DNA of 64,000 nucleotides from the NCBI RefSeq assembly GCF_030272615.1, contig NC_081412.1, positions 687,700,583 through 687,764,582 on the forward strand, given 5' to 3'. Source of the stretch: Cryptomeria japonica. Its lineage: Eukaryota > Streptophyta > Pinopsida > Cupressales > Cupressaceae. Position 1 is the first letter of the stretch. Each line of letters starts with the position of its first letter. The notes under the pieces were generated by a model that worked only from the letters and a program-made list of their open reading frames with translations, ran no database searches and was not told where the DNA came from. Shown piece by piece: positions 55,501 to 64,000 of this stretch. Made by a program: the position numbers and the translations under genes.

Positions 55501-56854
55501 TGTTGGCATTTTCATGAAGATTGCATTAATGATATGTTATGTTGTCATTGATGTCAATTAACCAGTAATGATATTGTTGATATTATTGTAATGTTGTTTT
55601 GTAAGTAGTAGGAAGAATTTGTGAAGTGAACCGATATTGCTATATATTGGAGAGTTGAACCGGTAAACCCTACCTATTGATTTGATAAACCCTGACCGAT
55701 TAAGTTTGGTGAATTGGTTATATTGGTTTATGATCTAATCATGAGCAGTAATGATTAAGACACATATGATTATTGTATGAAGAGATTTTCAAAGTGATTT
55801 TGGTGCGTTGTTGAAACGGTTTTTGTCTAGGGAATGAGCAAGTATATTGCATGTAATGCAAAGCGCATGATGAGTTACTGAGTTTGATGAAGCGGTGATC
55901 AAGGAGTGGTCGAGGCTTTCTTGAATGATGTGCAAAGATTTCTATGTAATCCAATGGTCATACTTGAACCGATTTGTTTGTAATATCTATGAGAGAATTA
56001 GGTTTCTGTTGTGTTACCGACCTAATTGATTTGTTTATAAGGTTGATGAGTTGTTTAGTTTTAGAGTTGGCAAAGTATTAGTTGAGTGTGTGGTTGTCAA
56101 ACCGGATGATGTATCTGCAGTCCGAGTAAAGGTAGATAGGAGCATGAAAAGGATCTAAACAAGCAAGTGTAGTGCCATTCAAACAGATCAACAAACTTCT
56201 GTTGTTTTCTAACAATTACAACAAATTGAAATCCCCTAACCGGGTGAGCTCTAACAAGCTTGGTGCTATTCAAATCATCTACTGAGGTTACTCCTTACAA
56301 GGTATTGCTTCTAACAAGGCATTATAGTCAATCCCTTAACCGAGTGGTCCCTAACAGGATTTGTTCTTAACAGGACTTTTGTAAAAGCTTTAACAGGCTA
56401 GGCTCCTAACAGGGTGAACTTCAGAAGAGTTTAGATAGTTATCTTGTGAGTCTCATCTCACCATGGTTTTTTCCATTTGGGTTTCCACGTCAAAAATATT
56501 GTGTCAAGTGGTGAATGTTTTTGTGGTTAAGTTCTTATGGTTGATTTTCTTAACTACTTAATCCACTTTGATAAGTCATGATAACCGAAAGCATTGTGAA
56601 ATGAAGTTTTACTCATGTCAGTAAAAGCATTTGGATGTTTATGAGTTTGAAGTTATTTACTGTTAGTTTCTTGTAACAGTCAACCGGTTTATCTTGAGGG
56701 TTTTTATCTTGACAGTGATATTGCATTTATAGTTCTAAGTTTACTTTGAGAGATTGATTTTGAGATTGGTGAAGTTAATATCAGTTTTTCTATCTACTGA
56801 CTCACCCCTCCCTCTCAGTAGTTGACTAGATTCTTATTCTTTCATCATACCACA
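55501..56854 (+). repeat. 5' LTR of the plus-strand Copia element
   Basis: 1354 bases, TGTTGGCATTTTC to CATACCACA. It ends 2 bases before the PBS and resembles the solo LTR at 13189-14398. Confidence 0.8.
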
Positions 56855-56856
56855 AT

Positions 56857-56868
56857 TGGTATCAGAGC
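56857..56868 (+). other. Primer-binding site, tRNA-iMet
   Basis: TGGTATCAGAGC. Confidence 0.9.
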
Positions 56869-56924
56869 ATCTCAGGTCCTCTAAGGTCTACGCCTAACAA
56901 CTTGAGGTAAAGATCTTGTAGATC

Positions 56925-58004
56925 ATGATGAAGAAGGAAGGTCCAAAGTTTAATAGAGAGAACTATAGGATATGGAGTGATAGAATGAAAATTTATATCA
57001 AGAGTATAGGAAATCAATGCTGGGAACATGTTGTTACTCAATATGTTGCACCTAGTGGGACTATGACCAATGATCAGAAGAAAGAGCAACAAGAAAACAA
57101 TCAAGCATTAGAGGCTATTATTAGTTCTTTGTCTGATGTAGAGTATGTAGATGTTCATGGTCTAGAGACTGCATATGATGTATGGAAAAAACTTGAGGAG
57201 ATTTATAGTGGTGATGAACATGTTAAGATTGCTAAAGAAGAGAGTCTAAGAGGAAAGTTTGATGACATGTAGATGGCTAAAGGTGAGAATATCCAACAGT
57301 ATCGTTAAAGGATAAAAGAGATAGTCGGTGAAATTAATAATGTAGGAGGTAAAGTGGAAGATTCCATAGTGATCAGTAAGGTACTGAGAACCTTGCTACT
57401 GGTCTATGCTAACTGAGTTCTAGCCATTCAGGAGCTAAAGTCTATTGACAAAACTAAGGTAACCCTTGACCCCATCATTGGCAAGCTTACCGCTTTTAAA
57501 TTAAATGGTTATGATGGTAGTGTAAAAAAATATGAGTTTGCATTTAGAGCTTCTATTTCTGACCCATCTATGAGGAAAAGTAGAGATGTCAGTCATAGTT
57601 ATGAATTTAGATCCAGCAGAGAAGCTGATGATGAAGACAGTTTAGTTGAGCTTGAAGTATTGTTGGCCAAGCGATTTCCCAGAGAGACTGGTAAATATAG
57701 AGGTAAATTAACTTTGAAATGTTTTGCATGCAACAAGATTGGACACATAGCTACTAACTATCCTAATGGTGATAATGAGCACAAACGAGAGAAATTCAAG
57801 AAGTATAAGAGTAAAGGCAAAAGAGATTGTCTTATTGTTGTTGATGGTGGTATCATTGATAAGGAATCTAATGGTGATGCTAATGAAGACATTGTGTTTG
57901 TATCTATTAAAGAGGAGATATCTAATCAGAAGGAGTTAGTGTCTCGAATGGATAATTCTGATGATTGGATCATTGATAGTGGTTGTTTACATCACAACCG
58001 GTGA
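56925..58004 (+). pseudogene. gag: Copia gag, CCHC knuckle and protease
   Basis: Starts at 56925, with KFNRENYRIWSDRMKIYIKS as the N-terminal mark, then UBN2-type sequence (VWKKLEEIYSGDE, ISKVLRTLL) broken by stops near 57270, 57306 and 57415. The zinc knuckle at about 57720-57760 reads CFACNKIGHIATNY, its last Cys changed to Tyr. The protease site is DDWIIDSGCLHH (about 57964-57998), with Leu for the usual Ser, followed by a stop. The rest of protease continues in other frames to about 58150. Confidence 0.85.
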
Positions 58005-58161
58005 TCGAAGTAAATTTATTTATTTTAAAGAATTTAATGGCAGAGTTTTAAGATTTGGTAATGACTCACCCTAGATGGTTAAAGGTAAGGGAACTATTTC
58101 TCTTAATGGAAAGAGCAGTGCAAATGATGTCTACTAGGTTGAAGGTTTAAAGCACAATCTT

Positions 58162-58861
58162 TTGAGTGTGACACAACTCAATGACAGAGGATACCCATTG
58201 GAGTTTAAGAATTGTATATGCAAAATCTATGGGAGCAAAGGTGAACTGATTGCAATTGAGAAGCAAAATAAAGGTAACCCGTTTCACCTTAATCCTAAAG
58301 TCAGCAACTATGTAATTGCAAAGATAGATGATAGTTGGCTTTGGCATAGGAGATTTTGTCATATAAATTTTGATAACATTGTTAAAATGAGTAAGTCCAA
58401 GACAGTGAGAGGTTTGCCTCAGTTGGACAAACCGGTTAATGCTCTACGTAAGGAATGTCAGTTGGGAAAGATGACATCCTCAACTTTCAAGAGCAAATAT
58501 TTTTCAGTGGAACATCTGTTAGATTTGGTTCATATGGATCTTTGTGGACTAATAAGGACAAAAAGTATTCAAGGTGACATATATTTTATGATCTTCACTG
58601 ATGATTGCTCAAGGATGATGTGGGTCACATTCTTGAAGGATAAGATGGAAGTATTTAGTAAGTTCAAGGCATTCAGGGCCTTAGCTAAGAAGGAGAGTGG
58701 TAAGAAGATAAAGTGTCTATGAACTGATCAAGGTGGTGAATTTACTTCTAAGGAATTCACTAGATCTTGTGAAGAAAATGGTATCAAACGACAGCTTCTG
58801 CACCGAGGACACCACAACAAAATGGTATCGTAGAGAGAAACAACCGGCTAGTTGTTGAAGT
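58162..58861 (+). pseudogene. Copia integrase, N-terminal part
   Basis: The pre-integrase zinc site: WLWHRRFCHINF, and LRKECQLGKM. Core: first Asp in LVHMDLCGL (about 58545), second in TDQGGEFTSKEF (58723-58753). A frameshift near 58795 hides the Glu region, which is followed by the RNNRLVVE start that the solo LTR cuts. The reading resumes at 59942 with AARMILIQGGVVKTFWREGV. Confidence 0.85.
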
Positions 58862-59936
58862 TGTTGGTATTATGGATATGTTGCATTGGTTTTGTCATTG
58901 ATGTCAACAATTATCAACACTTATCCTTCTGGAGATCTTTGATTATGTTCACTGGCAAGTTCAGTGACTTATGCACAGTCACTGGTATTTGGTTCACCGA
59001 AAGGTTATATTGTTCATCAACAGGTTATATTGTTCACCGACACCGAGGATGACTTGTTATCATCTGGAGATCACTTGATTATGTCAAAGACATGGTTTGG
59101 ACACTTAGTTTTGGTATTCTGGTTATTGGTCTAATCAGGTTGACATATTTGTTGTTACCGGCAAATTGATCTAGGTTATGGACCAACATGCATTATCTAT
59201 TCCAAATCAGCACGAAATGTTATGGAGATGATTTAATCAATTGGTATTGTTGTAATTATATTGAGCCGACATGATGCATCACATCTTAACTTACTTGTAA
59301 TTGATTTTATTGTAATATTCTTAGTGAGTCGACCTACACATTTGGTCTTAGGTTTTGGTATATATGCAAGACCTCAATTGTGAGATGTAGGGACATGGTA
59401 TGTAAGGTTATGGTATTGTGACATGGTATGTGCAAATGTAGAAGATCATATGAGAAGACCATAGAGAAGGTGATTATCAGAGCTTAACTGGTACTGAATC
59501 CAACATTGGAGATGCTACTTTGTGCAGTACATTATCATTGGATTTAATCATCCAATTGTAGTCAGTATGACTCCCATCTTGTGATTGAGCAACGAGCTCT
59601 AGGCAGTTGGCCTTTCTGCATGTGCAGACCCCATTTGTACACACATACTATCTGCAGTAGTATCATCCGATTGTGGGTAAGGTTTCCCACCGTGGTTTTT
59701 TCCCTTACAAGGTTTCCATGTACAAATATTTGTGTTATGTGTTGTGGATGTTGTTTCTCTTTCTGTTTCAGGCATTTAGTTTCACCTGTATTAATATTAA
59801 CTGTTAATCTGTTAACCGACATTAAGTTTGGTTTACTGGTATTATGTTTCAAGTTTTATTAAGTTATATTTGGGTTGAAATTAATAGACAATTGATTCAC
59901 CCCCCCCCCCCTCTGAGTTGCCTCCGGGTCCTAACA
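58862..59936 (+). repeat. Solo LTR inside the Copia integrase, TSD GAAGY
   Basis: 1075 bases, TGTTGGTATT to CCTAACA, flanked by GAAGT (58857-58861) and GAAGC (59937-59941), a five-base duplication with one transition. Ending block GATTCACCCC...CTCTGAG with a 13-base C run. Its central GAGCTCTAGGCAGTTGGCC and TGCATGTGCAG block is shared with 21951 and 27187. Confidence 0.88.
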
Positions 59937-59941
59937 GAAGC

Positions 59942-60263
59942 TGCTAGGATGATATTGATACAAGGAGGTGTAGTGAAAACGTTTTGGAGAGAAGGTGTTA
60001 GCACAACTGTCTACACTATGAACTAGATTTTGGTAAAGAGAGGTAAGGACAAGACTCCTTATGAATACTGGTATGGTATATCACCTAATGTTAGTTATTT
60101 CAAGATATTTGGAAGCGAATGTTTAATTAAGAAAGGTGACTATGTTAGCAAATTTGAGGCTAAAAGTAATGAAGGTATATTTCTTGGTTATTCCACCAAG
60201 GGTAAGGCCTACAAATGTTTCACAAACCGGATACAAAGAATTATTGAGAGTGTTGATGTTTGA
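59942..60263 (+). pseudogene. Copia integrase, C-terminal part
   Basis: Continues the integrase after the solo LTR: TVYTMN, a TAG at a Gln site, then LVKRGKDKTPYEYWYGISPN and GSECLIKKGDYVSKF, GIFLGYSTKGKAYKCF. The TPYE-W-G and FGC-type phrases are the standard C-terminal marks. A stop lies near 60262. Confidence 0.85.
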
Positions 60264-60539
60264 GTGGATGAATATCCTGAAGTCTCAGAGGAAACCACTA
60301 TGCAGATAAAGGATGAAGATCCTTGCATTTTGTTTTTGGAACCAAAAACTGTGAAACTTGAAATCGGTAAAGCAAATACTGATGTACCAGTTCAACCGGA
60401 ATAGATATATTCATAAGAAGATGATGATTATGAAGAAGATGAACCTCCAGATAATGATCATGTTATTCTGAGATATGTGAGACTCAATCACAATCCTAAA
60501 TAGATTATTGGAGATAAGGATGTTGTAGTACTAACGAGA

Positions 60540-61529
60540 AGAAGAATCAAAGAGAATTCTTGCATGATCTTCACTATTGAACCAAGAACTGCTAAGGAAG
60601 CATTTGGTGATGATCATTGGGTTAAATCTATGGAGGAGGAACTAGATCAAATTGAGAAGAACAACACATGGACCCTAATACCCTGACTGGTAAAAGAAAT
60701 GTGATAGGTACTAAGTGGGTACTCAGGAACAAGTTGAATGAAGATGGTGTTGTAGTTCACAAAAAAGCTAGGTTGGTTTGCAAAGGTTATGCACAAGAGG
60801 AAGGAGAAGATTATGGTGAGACTTTTTCACTAGTCACAAGGCTAGAAGGTGTCAGAAATTTACTTGCATTTGCAACACATAAGAAATTCAAGGTATACCA
60901 GATGGATGTAAAGTCATCATTTTTGAATGGGATACTGGAAGAAGAAGTATACATTGAGCAACTAGATGGTTAAGCTTTGACTGATGAGAAAGATATGGTA
61001 TGTAGATTGCATAGGGCTTTATATGGATTAAAATAAGCATCGAGAGCATGACATGAAAGGCTTCATACACATCTGATGAAGATAAAATTTCAAAAAACCA
61101 AAGAAGATAGCAACATAGGTCTCAAATCTAAAGGAGATAAAATACTGGTCAACGAAGTATTTGTAGATGATATCATTTTTGGAGGTAATGATGACATGAG
61201 AAATGATTTTGCAAATGAAATGAAAAATGATTTTGAAATGTCTCTAGTGGAAGAGAAAAAAAATTTCACAGGCTTGCAAATACAACAAACAAAGAATGGT
61301 ATTTTCATCACACAGTCTAAGTATGTGAAAGACGTTTTGAAGACAATTGGTATGAGTGACTGTAAACCAGTTGGGACACCAATGGTTACACATTGTCAGT
61401 TGTCTAAGGAAGATGAATCCACATCTGTTGATGAGAAGGAATACAAGTCAATGATTAGAAAATTGCACTATGTTGTTCACAGCAGATCGGATATAGCTCA
61501 TGCAAGTGGCCTAGTTGCTAGATTCTAGA
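60540..61529 (+). pseudogene. Copia reverse transcriptase
   Basis: Domain marks in order: [78 protein letters not shown], stop, ASRA, stop, and the FVDD box in VNEVFVDDIIFGGNDD. It ends with SRSDIAHASGLVARF near 61527. Stops occur at Gln and Trp positions and a frame change near 60690 and 61050. Not functional. Confidence 0.88.
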
Positions 61530-61549
61530 AGAATCCTAAGGAAACACAT

Positions 61550-62114
61550 TTGATAGCAACCAAGAGGATTTTTAGATATTTGAAAGGTACGGTTGACTAT
61601 GAATTATGGTATCCATATGAAGAAAACTTTAAATTGAAGGTGTACAAAGATGCAGATTGGGTAGGAAATGTTGATGACAGGAAAAGCACAACCGATGGAG
61701 CATTTTTTTCTTGGAGGAAGACTTGTTTCATGGAGTAGTAAAAAGCAGAGTTGTACATCATAATCTACTACTGAAGTTGAGTATGTTGCTGCTTACATGA
61801 ACTGTACCCAGGCTATCTAGATGAGGCACATTTTGGAAGGTTTTAAGATGAAGATTTTAGAACCTGTAAAGATCTTATGTGATAATAAAAGTGCCATAAA
61901 TATTTCCAAGAACCCTATTTTTCATGCACGAACCAAGCATATTGCATTAAAGTATCATTTCTTAAGGGAAAAAGTGCAGAGTAAAGATGTGATCTTGGAG
62001 CATATTTCTACCAAGGAGCAGCTTGCAGATATATTTACTAAACCTCTACCTAAGACTACTTTTGACTATCTTAGAAGTAAGCTAGGGGTTGTACCCCTTC
62101 ATGAGGTCAGTTGA
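61550..62114 (+). pseudogene. Copia RNase H
   Basis: KRIFRYLKGTVDYELWYP, YKDADWVGNVDDRKSTTDGA, FFSWRK, a frame break near 61738, then CDNKSAINISKNPIFHARTK and the tail DIFTKPLPKTTFDYLRSKLG. It ends at the TGA at 62112-62114. The K in YKDAD replaces the usual T or S before the first Asp. Confidence 0.85.
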
Positions 62115-64000
62115 GCATGATGTAGATTACATCAATCCCAGAGCTACTTGCAAAATTTTATAGCAGGATTGGTGTAGTGATACAAAACTTCAAAGGACCC
62201 AACTCAAACTTAACAATACAAGACTATTTGATGATAAATTTGACATAAATGGTGTCATAATACTCAATCAAGAGAAACACGACCCTTTGAGACTTTACAA
62301 ACTGCCTCAATGCATTGACAAAGAAAAATCATTGCAAAACTACCACCTTGCTGCCATATTGATAGACCCTTACACAGTCACCCATAAATTTTGCAAATGA
62401 ACAAATTTATTTGATCTCTCTAGTGAAATTATTCTTAACTTGGTTATACAAAACATATCAAAAACTCATAAAAATCCAATAGTGGAAATGTGAGATATGG
62501 CCCCTGTATTAGGATTGTATTTTCTGCAACAATCTGCCCCTAAAATTTCAGACCTTTACTCCCACAATGCACATGCCATCTTGTGTATGGCCTCCTGAAA
62601 CCAAAAATTCTGAAAATATACAATATAATAAACCATCATACCAATTTGTGGGGTTAGATCAATCTGTAAATAAAATATAAAACATTTTCATGCTCACTAT
62701 TAACCCTAGGGCAGGGATATGACTCTTTTCACAAGAAATTTGACATCTTCACCAAAACAAAACCAAATCACTTCAAACAAAAGCCAACATAAACTCAGTT
62801 AATTATAGAAACATCTCCAACCATGAAGTAATGAAAACTAATTCATAAAATCACTCAAAACAATGGAAAATCAAACTATTCTACATGGAAATCTGAAAAT
62901 ACACATGAAAATTAGATTTTTATTGCTTCAAAACTCCAAAACCAAACAAAAAACCTTTACCAACCACAAAAAAATGATTAAATTTCATCCATTTATAACC
63001 CTCAAGGCCTTCTAGGCCGAAATCCAACCTAAAACCAACTTATAACTAACTTATGACAACTTTTTGCATTCTTAACAACTTTTTGACAACAAAAAGTTGC
63101 TCCAAAGTTGTCAAGTTTGACAACTACGTATGTCAACTTACCAAACCTATATATGAACCTTCTAAAACATTAAAATGATCATTATATGACCTTATAAACA
63201 TATTTTATCCACCTAAACACACTTCTACCCCAAAAACCCAATTTTAGCCTTTTCTAGGCCTAATTTCTCAAAATGGCAATTTTACACTTTTTGACCATTA
63301 CATTGCATTTCACTACATTTTATGGCTCACATTGCCATGTTACATAATTTAAAGACCTTATGGGTCTTGTTTGTCTTCATTTTTCATCAAATCCTCCATA
63401 GGGCCTATCAGTGACCCTGCTCCACCTTGTCTTCCTGGGTGCTCCTGCACCACAAGTCCTCAATCTCTGCTAGGAATCTCTCTTTGCCAATCTTCAGGTG
63501 TTTTCAACAAGTTTTTTGACTAGGAACTCTACCAATTCAATATTCTTATCATATACTCAATCTTGCAACCTTGACAACAACTTGTCAACTTCTCACTTTT
63601 CACCCCCATACTGTTATGAGACATTGCAAAGGTGTGGAGGTGGTATTTACCAATAAATGAGATCAACTAGGTCCATTTGAGGTTTAACAATCTTCAATGC
63701 CCTTACCAATTTCATAAAATTTCTTAGAAATAGGGCTACAAGGATGAGCCCCAATTAGGCCTCCTAAATCTGGTTTTTAAGGGTTTTGAGTGAATCAGTC
63801 CAAAAGACCCTACAATAAGTTATATTATTCTTCAATCACTCATCAATCCTCAAAATATGTTTTTGGGTTTAGTCCCCCAACTTTCCATACAGTGCCCGAA
63901 CCAAAAACAAATGGGGTTTCGTTAGGGTTTCTAGGCTTCAACTGGTTGTGACTGTTCAACAAAGGGGGAAGGCTATGGAATAATATTGTCAAAGCTTCTC
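62115..64000 (-). repeat. LTR/UTR-like sequence of a chromovirus-type relative, minus strand
   Basis: No gene. The minus strand from 64000 has phrases like those of 9424-11697, including paired AAAAAGTTGTCA/TGACAACTTT words at 63050-63125. Near 63420 the minus strand could encode a short integrase tail followed by a stop. The family link is inferred from wording. Confidence 0.35.

Larger units (their letters stand above)
55501..62114 (+). mobile_element. Copia element, 3' LTR lost, integrase split by a solo LTR
   Basis: A 5' LTR (55501-56854), PBS (56857), gag, protease, integrase, RT and RNase H to 62114, but no 3' LTR follows, so it is 3' truncated. A 1075-base solo LTR divides integrase at 58862-59936. 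Many stops and frameshifts. It resembles the 27187 element in every domain but belongs to a different LTR subfamily. Confidence 0.88.

Overview
The window looks like intergenic heterochromatin of a large plant genome. It is nested, mostly decayed LTR retrotransposons (Ty3/gypsy and Copia), CACTA-type DNA transposon remnants, one LINE-like remnant and solo LTRs, with short fragments of ordinary plant genes (glutamate dehydrogenase, VTI1-type SNARE, a SET-domain gene). Intron-bearing plant-type gene fragments, tRNA-iMet primer sites, CACTA DUF4216/DUF4218 domains and Copia/gypsy polyproteins all say land plant. A gymnosperm-like genome is plausible from the style but is not proven. No intact host gene is seen. 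Almost all coding regions carry nonsense codons that read as C-to-T or G-to-A changes (CAG/CAA/CGA or TGG to stop), the usual outcome of cytosine methylation and deamination.

Layout. 1-2640: gag-protease part of a minus-strand Ty3/gypsy element, followed by its LTR (2638 to about 3880). 3885-12459: a plus-strand gypsy element with gag, protease, RT, RNase H, integrase and a chromodomain-like tail. 13.2-14.4 kb: a solo Copia-type LTR. 14.9-18.5 kb: minus-strand exons of a VTI1-like SNARE, glutamate dehydrogenase and a multi-exon Ptta/En/Spm-like transposase gene. 18.5-22.8 kb: the 3' part of an LTR element that carries an unfamiliar ORF of about 1060 codons in place of pol, with its PPT and 3' LTR. 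22.9-25.3 kb: a minus-strand SET-domain pseudogene. 26.2-34.6 kb: a LINE-like remnant split by a complete minus-strand Copia element (27187-34282, TSD GAGAC).

36.3-44.7 kb: a complete, fairly young LTR element (TSD GTTAG) inserted in a degenerate telomere-like tract. It carries one intact 1056-codon ORF with retropepsin and G-patch parts but no RT or integrase. 45-46 kb: a gypsy relic with an internal duplication. 46.1-51.4 kb: a minus-strand CACTA transposase remnant (DUF4218, then DUF4216), split by a 3.56-kb non-autonomous LTR element (TSD TTCAC) that itself holds a solo LTR (TSD ATGTC). 51.5-55.5 kb: an LTR-like region packed with alternating inverted GCGGGATAA motifs, then a PBS-like site and an unfamiliar decayed ORF. 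55.5-62.1 kb: a plus-strand Copia element whose integrase is split by a solo LTR (58862-59936). 62.1-64 kb: LTR/UTR-like sequence related to the chromovirus-type elements.

No cellular pathway is encoded. The points of interest are the pol-less elements with long ORFs, the alternating motif array, the cluster of captured gene exons beside a SET-domain gene, and the clear order of nested insertions.
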